Positions 30,342-39,300 of a stretch of DNA of 64,000 bases are shown piece by piece. The position numbers and the translations under genes are program-made. The notes beneath the pieces were generated by a model. The model was not told the DNA's origin. It saw only the letters and a list, made by a program, of their open reading frames with translations, and made no database searches. This DNA comes from Flavobacteriales bacterium (lineage in GTDB: Bacteria; Bacteroidota; Bacteroidia; CAIKAF01), in the NCBI GenBank assembly GCA_022402535.1, contig JAKRSD010000026.1, positions 56,349 to 120,348 of the forward strand, given 5' to 3'. Each line of letters begins with the position of its first letter. Position 1 is the first letter of the stretch.

Positions 30342-32011
30342 ATAAACGAATCATTCACCTGGTAATTACTTCTTTTCTGCTTCTGGCAGTAGAAATGCAT
30401 TTTCCGGCATCGGCACAGCTGCTTACCGGCAAAAACAAACCCACCAAAGCCGATACGGTAAGGGGTACATACAATGCCAACCGATCTTGGTGGGATGTGA
30501 AATATTATGGCATTACGGTACGACCTGAATTTGAAACCCGTTCCCTGATCGGAAATGTGAGCATTACGTTTGAAGTGCTGGAAAAACATCCGGGCTATAT
30601 GCAGATTGATTTGCAGGAACCGTTGAACATTGAAGCCATTCTGCTCGATGACATTCCGCTTTCTTACGAACGTCTGGAACAGGCCTATCTGGTGCGTGTT
30701 TCCCAAGATTTGCCGGTGGGAAGTGAAGCTACGGTAATGATTGCTTATAGTGGAGTTCCCCGTGCCGCCGTAAATCCGCCTTGGGATGGAGGGTTAATCT
30801 GGACCCGCGATAAAGGTGGAAATCCCTGGATATCGGTTGCCTGTCAGGGATTGGGAGCCAGCGTATGGTTTCCCTGTAAAGACCATGTGCGCGACGAACC
30901 CGACCGCGGAGCAAGTATTTCGGTCACGGTTCCTGCCAATATGATCAACGTATCTAACGGACGATTCAAAAGACTGACAGAAGGCGCTAACTACAATACG
31001 TTCACCTGGGAAGTGAAAAATCCTATCAATAATTACAACATAACCTTGAATGCAGGACATTATACCCATTTCGGTGAAACATACGAAGGGCTGAATGGTC
31101 CACTGGCCTTGGATTATTGGGTGTTGAAGGAAAATGAATCCAAAGCCCGCAAACACTTTCCGGAGCAGACCCGCAAGATGATGCAGCATTTTGAATATTG
31201 GTTTGGCCCGTATCCTTTTTACGAAGACGGGTTTAAACTGGTGGAAACCCCCTTTCTGGGTATGGAACACCAGAGTGCCATTGCCTACGGTAACGGATTC
31301 CGAAACGGATACCTGGGTACGGATTTATCGGGTTCGGGCTGGGGGCTGAAGTGGGATTATATCATAGTACACGAAGCAGGTCACGAATGGTTCGGAAACC
31401 ATATCAGTGTGCAGGATGTGGCTGATTTGTGGGTGCACGAAGGATTTACCACCTATTCGGAAGTGTTATATGTGGAAAGTGAATTTGGCAAAAAAGCAGG
31501 GGGAGAGTATGCAAGGGGATTGAGAAGAAGTGTGGTGAATGATATTCCCATGATTGGTGTATACGATATAAACCGTGAAGGTTCGGGAGATATTTATTAC
31601 AAGGGCGTACAGCTTATCCATACCTATCGGCAGATACTGAATGATGATGACAAATTCCGGCAGATGCTGCACGAAATGAACCGCCGTTTCGGAATGAAAA
31701 CCATTACCACCGCCGATGTGGAATCGCTGATGGAAGAATTTGCGGGTATTCCGCTGCAAGGTTTTTTTGATACGTATCTGCGCACCACAAAAGTTCCCCG
31801 ACTTGAAATGATGCAAATGGGAAAGGGTAAAAATGCCACTTGGAACATGCGTTTCATTGAGGTGAAAAAGGGATTCCAAATTCCCGTTTTATTTACCCAA
31901 AACGGGGTTGAATACCGCGTAACCATAAGTGAGGAATGGAGTCCTGTAAACATTCCCGTTGAAAAGGGCATATCACCGGTTCCATCACCTGATTATTATA
32001 TCCGCTATTAA
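30338..32011 (+). CDS. M1-family zinc metallopeptidase
   Basis: A 557-residue exported aminopeptidase-like enzyme. Signal peptide about residues 1-26 (AVEMHFPASAQ), the N-terminal saddle domain of M1 peptidases, then GMEHQ (308-312; the exopeptidase motif is usually GxMEN, so the final residue differs), the zinc site HEAGH (H345, E346, H349) and the third ligand E368 in VHEGF. The family removes N-terminal residues from peptides, here presumably in the periplasm or at the surface. No T9SS tail is present. Its ATG overlaps the glycosyltransferase stop. Confidence 0.9.
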   Translation: MNKRIIHLVITSFLLLAVEMHFPASAQLLTGKNKPTKADTVRGTYNANRSWWDVKYYGITVRPEFETRSLIGNVSITFEVLEKHPGYMQIDLQEPLNIEAILLDDIPLSYERLEQAYLVRVSQDLPVGSEATVMIAYSGVPRAAVNPPWDGGLIWTRDKGGNPWISVACQGLGASVWFPCKDHVRDEPDRGASISVTVPANMINVSNGRFKRLTEGANYNTFTWEVKNPINNYNITLNAGHYTHFGETYEGLNGPLALDYWVLKENESKARKHFPEQTRKMMQHFEYWFGPYPFYEDGFKLVETPFLGMEHQSAIAYGNGFRNGYLGTDLSGSGWGLKWDYIIVHEAGHEWFGNHISVQDVADLWVHEGFTTYSEVLYVESEFGKKAGGEYARGLRRSVVNDIPMIGVYDINREGSGDIYYKGVQLIHTYRQILNDDDKFRQMLHEMNRRFGMKTITTADVESLMEEFAGIPLQGFFDTYLRTTKVPRLEMMQMGKGKNATWNMRFIEVKKGFQIPVLFTQNGVEYRVTISEEWSPVNIPVEKGISPVPSPDYYIRY

Positions 32012-32013
32012 CT

Positions 32014-32021
32014 TACATTTG
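32014..32021 (+). promoter_or_regulatory. -7 box (TACATTTG) upstream of the EamA gene
   Basis: Full TAnnTTTG match 3 nt after the M1 peptidase stop and 24 nt before the GTG start of the transporter. No clear TTTG is visible at the -33 position. Confidence 0.5.
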
Positions 32022-32045
32022 CGCCTGATTTAACCTCTGCCGCAC

Positions 32046-32927
32046 GTGTTGTCGAACAAATACATTGCCCATGCGGCGCTGCTCATCGTAAACCTGCTTT
32101 ACGGAGTTAATTTTTTGGTAGCCAAAGAAGTAATGCCGGCCTATGTGGGGCCTTCGGCCTTTATTTTTATCCGGGTTACCTGTACGGCGGTTTTGTTTGG
32201 CGTGCTGTTTTTGGCCATCACCCGCGAGCGGATTCAACGCAGCGATCTTCCCCGATTTATTTTATGCGCCATTACGGGAGTAACGGTAAATCAACTGCTG
32301 TTTTACGAAGGATTAAATTATACCACGCCCATTAATGCCGCGGTCATTTTTACATCTAATCCCATACTGACATTGCTGGTGGCGGCTATGGTACTCCGCG
32401 AAAAAATCATTCCCCGAAAAATTGTGGGTATTCTGTTGGGTGCCGGAGGAGCCATCGCGCTCATTATTTTGTCTAGAGGCGGGGTAAGTTTTGATGAAAA
32501 TACACGTCTGGGCAATCTGTTTATTCTCATTAATGCATTGTCGTATGCCGTGTATCTGGTGGCTGCCAAACCCCTGATGAAAAAATACAAACCGCTCACG
32601 GTAATCACCGTAAACTTTGCCATGGGATGGTTTTTTGTTACTCCTTTCGGGTGGAATCAGTTTACACAGATTGAGTGGCACACGTTTACCCCGTTTGTTT
32701 GGGGCGCGTTGGTGTTTACGGTGTTGGGCGTTACGTTTGTAGCTTACCTGTTCAGCATTTTTGCTTTACAGCGGCTCACGGCTCCGCAGGTTTCGGTATA
32801 CGTATATGTACAGCCCGTAACGGCGGCTTTGCTGGCTATTGCTCTGGGAAAAGACCGTTTTACGCCCGAATTAATTATCTGCTCCCTGCTGATATTTCTG
32901 GGTGTGTTTTTGGTAATCAGGGAGTAG
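32046..32927 (+). CDS. EamA-family (DMT) transporter
   Basis: A 293-residue inner-membrane protein with ten hydrophobic segments in two EamA repeats, as in drug/metabolite exporters of the DMT superfamily. Recognisable parts are VNLLYGVNFLVAKEVMP, the turn NAAVIFTSNPILTLLVAA and the second-repeat end LTAPQVSVYVYVQPVTAALLA cut here to its core (APQVSVYVYVQPVTAALL). The start is GTG 32046. The last 150 bp recur at 36172-36321 with only synonymous differences, marking a duplicated junction (see repeats). Substrate unknown. Confidence 0.9.
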   Translation: MLSNKYIAHAALLIVNLLYGVNFLVAKEVMPAYVGPSAFIFIRVTCTAVLFGVLFLAITRERIQRSDLPRFILCAITGVTVNQLLFYEGLNYTTPINAAVIFTSNPILTLLVAAMVLREKIIPRKIVGILLGAGGAIALIILSRGGVSFDENTRLGNLFILINALSYAVYLVAAKPLMKKYKPLTVITVNFAMGWFFVTPFGWNQFTQIEWHTFTPFVWGALVFTVLGVTFVAYLFSIFALQRLTAPQVSVYVYVQPVTAALLAIALGKDRFTPELIICSLLIFLGVFLVIRE

Positions 32928-32986
32928 AAATCATCAGGGTTTGCTCAATACAATCCTGTGTAAAGTACTTACTCCTTTTTCATCAA
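32778..32986. repeat. Duplicated gene junction, left copy (EamA 3' end plus T9SS-gene tail)
   Basis: Bases 32778-32927 match 36172-36321 with four substitutions, all at synonymous sites of the EamA frame. After a diverged linker, 32952-32986 matches 36349-36383 and encodes, on the - strand, DEKGVSTLHRI, the end of the T9SS gene. Homology ends abruptly at 32986, where nitroreductase-derived sequence begins. Confidence 0.93.
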
Positions 32987-33719
32987 GTTTTCCGACACTA
33001 ATCGCCATACTCATTTTGGCTTTCCCGTATTGTAGCTCGTGCAAACTGCGTACACGTTGATCCATGCCTTCGATAGGGCAGTAGGAGTAGACATGCTTGT
33101 GAAAATCGAACAATAGTTTTTCGACAGCGAGAGTCGTGGATTTTCCAGCCCACACATCCATATTCGCAATGTATTTAGGTTGTTTTACCAAGGGTTTTCT
33201 AATCACAATGATATTCAAAGCAACGCGTTTCACCATTTCGAACCAACCCCCAAATCCATAATTTTAGGCGAGTGACACAATTTTCTTGAAATACATAATT
33301 GCGGATTCAATCACTTTGACATCTTGTATAGCGAAGGCATCGAGCATGAGTTGACTGTTTCGTTTCCATGTGTTGCGAAGAGCTACAAACACAATCATTT
33401 CAGCGGCTGTTTTAACTGAATTTTGATCTAAGTAGTAGGTGGTAAGTTATTTTCAATTGTCTTCAGAGCTCATACAATAAAAATCCCTCGGTTGTATATT
33501 TGATGAGTTCGGTGCAAGTTGCGTCAAATCAAGGCATTTATGCATCACTTCTTTTGGAATTTTATCATCTGTATAATTTTTACAACTGCGCCAATTGGCT
33601 AATAATTCTTCGAACGCTTCGGGATTGTAAAGATGAGATGTTTTTGTATAGTCTATTTCGTGAATTTGGAAAAGAATGCGTTTTGCGATGTTTTTTATTT
33701 GTTTGATGGTAGGAAAGAT
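32934..33719 (-). pseudogene. Nitroreductase-family pseudogene, three in-frame stops, 3' end replaced
   Basis: Read on the - strand in one frame from about 33719: the N-terminal part (NWRSCKNYTDDKIPKEV; CLDLTQLAPNSSNIQPRDFY) is typical of FMN-dependent nitroreductases. TGA at 33455-33453 and TAA at 33449-33447 interrupt it; it resumes with VKTAAEMIVFVALRNTWKRN, meets TAA at 33266-33264, and continues NMDVWAGKSTTLAVEK and YCPIEGMD...MAISVGK, the usual nitroreductase C-terminal blocks. No frameshift is needed. At 32986 the frame passes into the duplicated T9SS tail (DEKGVSTLHRI) and stops at 32934. No usable start codon is seen. Non-functional. Confidence 0.8.
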
Positions 33720-33773
33720 TAGTGTGGATTATTATTCTTCTATAGTTTGAGGATCTGAATTCTAAAAATCTGA

Positions 33774-33808
33774 CAATCAAAAAAAAAGAGCCCCGAAGAA
33801 CTCTCTTT
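33774..33808 (-). terminator. Rho-independent terminator of the DUF2341 T9SS gene
   Basis: On the - strand an 11-bp stem (AAAGAGAGTTC with GGGCTCTTT plus flanking T, allowing G:U) encloses a TTCG tetraloop and runs into ten T. It lies about 48 nt past the stop at 33856. Confidence 0.85.
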
Positions 33809-33855
33809 AATTATTTTAGGATGTGTCTCGTTATGCATACATGAACCGAATAAGA

Positions 33856-35808
33856 TTAATTCTTAACAATCATGCGTGTTGCACGTCCATTCGCATTGTA
33901 CAATTCAACGAAATAGGTTCCCGCTTGGAGGGTTGAAACATCAATTAATTGTGCATCTTGTGTTTTGAAGTTTGATTGTGTGTACACTATTTTTCCGCTC
34001 ATGTCAGAGATTGAAAGTTTAGTTGGCATTTCATTCGCCATTTTAACTCTCACCATCAAGTAATCCGTTACAGGATTTGGGTACACTTCAAACAAGCTTA
34101 TCAAATCATTTTCATCTAAACCGATTGTGCAATCTTCAACGCTAATCACAATGTCATCAGTATTCGTGCATCCGTTCGCGTCTGTAACTTCAACTTCAAT
34201 CGTTGTACTTCCCAAGCCCAAAGTTGCGCCACTTAACGTCACTGTTTGCGTTGTAGGACCTGTACTCCAAGAGTAAGCTGAGAATCCTGATCCAGCATCC
34301 AAAGTGACTGTAGCCGTCTCACAAATTGTGTCATTGAGACCTAAATCTATACTAGGAATAGGGTTGAACGCAATCGTGATATTCGCAGTTTCTGTAAAAT
34401 TACAACCCGCTGGTGAGCCAGGAACACCTGCAGTAAGGGTATACGTTCCATCCACAGTCACGTCGATTGAAGAATTCGTCTCTCCTGAAGGGGACCAAGC
34501 ATAACTTCCGTAATTGCCTCCAGCAGTGAGCGTAACTGTTTCACCTACACAGAAACTACCTGAAGTAATAATTGTCGGCGTAAAATTGTAATCCACTTCA
34601 GCTCCTGTACTGATAATCAAATCGTCGATTACAATAAGACCGCCCGTGAAAACAACACCAGCACCGCCCACAGTAGGCGCACCACCTGTACCATTCGTAC
34701 CCACTGGACCACCAAGTACAGAAGTTGTTCCTGTGTTAGTGAGAGTACCTGAGTGAAGAAATTTGATTCTTCCTCCAGCACCACTACCGCCATCGTCGTT
34801 TGCTGTACTTGTACCAATAGATCCACTACCACCGTTCGCTGAAATAGTTCCACTAATGAATAAGTCTTTTCCGACAGCCACAACGCTACCACCTGCACCT
34901 CCGCCAGCACCGCGCCCACCACCAGGTTGTTGTGCAGATGTGCCGTTCATATTAATAGTTCCTGTGATTGTAATGTATTCTGCGTTCATCGCGAACGCAC
35001 CACCACCATTACCACCAAAATTTAAATCACTTGCTCCACCGCCAGAACCCATATCAAAATCGGTTCCTGAGTCAGTTCCATAGATAGCACCGCCAAAACC
35101 AGGTGTATCGCCAGCATCAAAACCACCAGTACCACCAATACCGCCATAGCTTCCGCCACCACACCCACTATTCATTGGGCTAGCAGGTGTTCCACCTCCA
35201 GGGCCAGATCCTACATTACCAGATCCAGACCCAGATGCACCACCTGCGTATCCAGCCCCAGTTCCATTGACTGTTCCGTTGATGATGATTTTTCGTGCAG
35301 AGATACTCAATGGTGAGCCAGTGTCCAGCGTTAACACGTCTCCTGCATCCAGTTGAAACCAGTCAGTGACAATCGTTCCTGTTAAGTTAAGAGACGCGCC
35401 ACCTGAAATAGTTGCAGATGGAAATGTTGCAGCGAAATCAGATGAACTCACAGCAAGCGGATCACCATAGCCCATGTAAATTGATGTCACTGCGTTTGCC
35501 GGAATTGAAGGAACATTTACCCAAATCATTGTTGATGTCGTATTGATGCCACTTTCCACCCAGAACGGTATTTGTGTTGTGAGGCAAGCATCAGAATAAA
35601 AGCGAATGTCCGAACCATCTGCATTCATTTTACCAGCGAGAATGAGGGCTTCTGTGTTGATGGTTAAATCAACTTGATAATTTGTTAAATTAACCGAAGC
35701 TTGTTCAGAGATGTCAATGTCCAAAGAGTAGGTTGATTGCGCCAAGCTCACCACGGGAAAAGTAATCAAGCCTAGGAACACTATTAGTGGAAGTAATTTT
35801 TTTATCAT
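33856..35808 (-). CDS. Glycine-rich DUF2341 adhesin-like protein, T9SS type A
   Basis: About 650 residues, exported. Signal peptide (LLPLIVFLGLITFPVVSLAQ), a DUF2341 domain (about residues 25-115; YQVDLTINTEALILAGKM; ADGSDIRFYSD), a very Gly-rich central part (about 180-390) that looks like a repetitive adhesin or matrix segment, two Ig-like/SprB-like stretches (SFCVGETVTLTAGG; TICETATVTLDAGSG) and a type A sorting domain (EVYPNPVTDYLMVRV). I prefer the ATG at 35808 (MIKKLLPL) over one 21 nt upstream. It is the only intact gene in the segment bounded by the duplicated junction, so it probably arrived with it. It has its own terminator. Confidence 0.85.
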   Translation of the reverse strand: MIKKLLPLIVFLGLITFPVVSLAQSTYSLDIDISEQASVNLTNYQVDLTINTEALILAGKMNADGSDIRFYSDACLTTQIPFWVESGINTTSTMIWVNVPSIPANAVTSIYMGYGDPLAVSSSDFAATFPSATISGGASLNLTGTIVTDWFQLDAGDVLTLDTGSPLSISARKIIINGTVNGTGAGYAGGASGSGSGNVGSGPGGGTPASPMNSGCGGGSYGGIGGTGGFDAGDTPGFGGAIYGTDSGTDFDMGSGGGASDLNFGGNGGGAFAMNAEYITITGTINMNGTSAQQPGGGRGAGGGAGGSVVAVGKDLFISGTISANGGSGSIGTSTANDDGGSGAGGRIKFLHSGTLTNTGTTSVLGGPVGTNGTGGAPTVGGAGVVFTGGLIVIDDLIISTGAEVDYNFTPTIITSGSFCVGETVTLTAGGNYGSYAWSPSGETNSSIDVTVDGTYTLTAGVPGSPAGCNFTETANITIAFNPIPSIDLGLNDTICETATVTLDAGSGFSAYSWSTGPTTQTVTLSGATLGLGSTTIEVEVTDANGCTNTDDIVISVEDCTIGLDENDLISLFEVYPNPVTDYLMVRVKMANEMPTKLSISDMSGKIVYTQSNFKTQDAQLIDVSTLQAGTYFVELYNANGRATRMIVKN

Positions 35809-35829
35809 TTTTTTTATTTGTGTACACAA

Positions 35830-36171
35830 ATATATTCAACTTAAATCTGCTTTCAAAAAAATAGCTCGCAGATTCCGACAAAAACGGGTATTTTCTGCAA
35901 TCTTGCAAAAGTCAATGGGTGTTTAGATGATCAGACTGAAAGGTTACTAGTGTTCTCAAACGATCGATAGGTGCTGTATAAAAAAGTATTGAAACAGGTA
36001 TTTAATTAATATGCATTAATGAGTGATCGAAAGAATTTCTATGTAGTTTAAGACAAATAAAAAGCCATGATTTTTTTAAAATGTCGAAGATTGCCATTGA
36101 TGAAGAATTAAGCAAAGCCTAATTTAAGTCATACAGGGATAAGGAGGGAGTGGTCTGTATAGGTACGGAAT
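35830..36171. other. Intergenic stretch inside the inserted segment
   Basis: No gene recognised. It is AT-rich and should contain the promoter of the divergent DUF2341 gene, but I see no exact TAnnTTTG. A 13-codon ORF (MSKIAIDEELSKA, start 36081) looks like the opening of a lost gene. The right part (36122-36171) shares no visible homology with the left junction and ends where copy 2 begins. Confidence 0.4.
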
Positions 36172-36383
36172 ACGGCTCCGCAGGTTTCGGTATACGTATA
36201 TGTACAGCCCGTAACGGCGGCTTTGCTGGCTATAGCTTTGGGAAAAGACCGTTTTACGCCCGAATTGATAATCTGCTCCCTGCTGATATTTCTGGGTGTG
36301 TTTTTGGTAATCAGGGAGTAGTACTACTCTTTATTGTTTACTCAGTAAAATCCTGTGTAAAGTACTTACTCCTTTTTCATCAA
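36172..36383. repeat. Duplicated gene junction, right copy (EamA 3' fragment plus T9SS-gene tail)
   Basis: Second copy of 32778-32986. The EamA part (36172-36321) keeps its stop codon and has no frameshift relative to the full gene, but has no upstream part. Its four differences (ATT/ATA, CTG/TTG, TTA/TTG, ATT/ATA) preserve the protein. It is continuous with the intact T9SS/CotH gene on the - strand. Confidence 0.93.
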
Positions 36384-39300
36384 CCGTTTTGAGCAGATAT
36401 AAACCGTCGGGTAAATCGGAAAGCGTTAACGTGTACTCAGACATTGGACTCATACTCGCTTCTTTTATGACAATGCCTCTTAAATCCATCAATGTATACC
36501 GGTTTAAGTACCCTTCGGTAAAAGTAATATTCACATTGCCGTGGGATGGATTCGGATACACCATCACATTTCCGCTTTGGGAGTTGATGGGATTCACGGA
36601 AACCGATTCGCCGCAATCCGCTTCAAAGGCCGTTCCGGGAGATCCCCCGTCGCAGCCGGAAAACCAGGAAGAGGCAAAGCACGGGTGTGCGGCTCCTGAA
36701 TATAATTCCAATGTTTTTCCTAATCCTGCGGCTTCTGTTGGCCAGGGAGTCGTGTTAAAATACCGCATGGAAATATGTAATCTGTCATTCGGTTCGTAAA
36801 TTTTTATTGCGTCAGAAATGTTGGAAAGCGGCACATTGGTAGGCCCCACCACATTCTGAACCGTGGCATGTACCGCACTGAAATCAATCAACGAACGGGC
36901 AAAAACCAGATAACCATTATTGGCCAATTGAGTTCCTTGAGGAATTTCAAACAGGTTGTCTGCTCTGTCGCGTATTTTCCATCCGCTTAAATCTACCGTG
37001 GCGTTGGTGTTGTTTTTTACTTCAAACCAATCATTTGCGTTCGAAGGACCCGGAGAATCATAGTTGATTTCTGAGATAAGGATATCGTATTCACAGGGCA
37101 CAAAAGGTTCACCCGGACTTCCTCCTTCGCACTCTAAAAACCATTGTGATGAGGAATAATCAGTAGATGTTCCAAGATGCCCGCGGCTATGCCCGCACCC
37201 GTCCGAACATCTTAGGTCGGGTTGATCGGAATCGCTGTAACTGAATTGGATATAAGGTGTTCCATTATGGCGGTAAATATTTACTTCGTCGGTTTGATTG
37301 CTATACGAAAAATTCAGTGGACCCATCACATTGTTTACCTGTGGATAAGCCGCCTGAAATGCATTTATATCTGAGGCAATTACATAATATTCATTAGGTT
37401 GAAGCAGGGTATTCAGGGGAAATTTAAACTCATGTAAAGGGTTATCATCCCGGATTTTCCAACCGCTCAGGTTTAATGGAACTTCCAGATTATTTCTTAT
37501 TTCAATCCAATCTCCCGAAGGATTCTGGCTGTCAGGATTAAACATCAGCTCCGTTACCGAAAGTGGATTTTCGGCTGCCTGTCCTTCAAATATGGCAGTT
37601 ATGGGTAGATTCCCATTAAAGGTCAGTTCTAATTCGCGTTGGGTGCTTCCACCCGGAATGAGCGCATTGCTCTGCCAATTTACAAAAGTGTACCCCGGAT
37701 TTTCTACGGCCGTAATTTTTACGGGAACACCTCTGAAATAAACCCCCGTCCAAGGGTATTCATTTTCGGAAGGTTCAATCGTGCTGATGTGGATTCTTCC
37801 GGCACCGGCAGGCTGTACGTTTAATGTTAATGTAACCTGACCGCTCAAGTTAAAATGATTCTGGATCACATTCCGGGCTCCCTGAACCCTTTGCTGTGCC
37901 CAGTTTAACCGGCTGTTCAGTGCTCCGTTCAATGCATCGCTGTTGGTATTCCAACGGATCCGGTGTCTGTTGAAAATGTCCAAAATTTCGCTTCGCATGG
38001 CCTGCGCTTTGCCATTTACATTTGGAAACAGAAACGCCGTGTTGATTAAATCGGCATAACGGTTTATGAAATACCTGCGAAACTCAAGATTCTGTTTTAA
38101 GGCGGCAAACATTTGGTCGGTATAGTGATTTTCGTCGCCGGCTATGGTGATGTAATCATCGTTCGGCGAATTTCCTGCGAGCCCCATTCCGAAATCAAGA
38201 TCCATCAACATAAAACGCCATTTGCCTCCGGGGCGGTCGTCATGCCAGAGTTTGGTATTGTTTTGAATTCCATTGCTCCAGTCTCCATTGCACCAATAGG
38301 TTTGGGTAATGATATAATCTACATAATTTTCAAGGTCCAGATAATTACGCACATTATTGAGATAGTTGGGAGCCGTGGGATTGTTTTGGGTTATGTAATT
38401 CACCATAGGATAAAAACTCGAATCTGATCCGCTGATGACATTAAAGCCCAAGTAGTTTGTGCTGATTACCGTCACATCATTGTCAGAAATATCATGATTG
38501 TTCGATACATAGTGTTGGTCCAGATTTTCACGAATTTCCATAAAACCCCAATATTCGCCGTTTAAGAAAACAACAGCGGGAGCATAGCCCATATAGTCGG
38601 CATGGGTTTTATTTACGGCTCTTTCCATCAGGGCATCATGAAAGCGGTAATTGTCGTAATCATTTCCGCCGTTTCTCAGGTTAATCCCTTTGTAAGATGT
38701 GATATGCGGTTTGTCCGCAATCAAAGGGTAATCCATGGTTTCCATGCCATATTTGCCTTTGGCCTGAATTCTGAAACTTTTTTGCTCGCGGGCACGGCTC
38801 CATCCGCCGTGAATTTTGATTCCAACCGGACCTTCCATTTGTTTTTGATGATTGGCATCAAAGTATTCTACGTAACCTTCACGCTCCCAATTTTGCCAAA
38901 AATTGGCATTGAAAAAGGGATATCCTGATGTGTTTCCGTTGGGACCCATAACATGGATTCCCGTTATCGGATCCCATAAATTTGAAGGGTCAGTAGATAA
39001 ACTGATTACCGGAATTCCGATATCGGTTTCGTTAATCAGATAGGTGTTTTTCTTTAGGGGTGAAGGCAAAGCGGTATTGCTGAATGCTCTTGCCGAAACC
39101 ACGGCTGTACCGCCTACTGAAAAAGGTGCCGTGTATAACATGGAGTTTGCCGTGGGAATACTTCCGTCAAAAGTTACCCGTATCTGTGCCTGTGGATTAG
39201 GTGAACTCAATTCCACATAAACGGCTCCGGGATACAATCCGCTCTGAATGCTAAAAACCGGCTGCGATTCATACCCGTTGAAACACGTTCCCGTGTTGGG

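Noticed and set aside
33580..33780. - strand ORF of 66 codons
   Set aside because: Out-of-frame shadow of the nitroreductase pseudogene, whose correct frame contains NWRSCKNYTDDKIPKEV.
34763..35083. Proline-rich + strand ORF opposite the glycine-rich adhesin
   Set aside because: Pro/Ala-rich reading is the expected antisense shadow of Gly-rich codons; no start context or homology.
36150..36392. + strand ORF of 80 codons
   Set aside because: It is a different-frame reading of the duplicated EamA 3' end (36172-36321) and runs into the T9SS tail; there is no independent coding signal.
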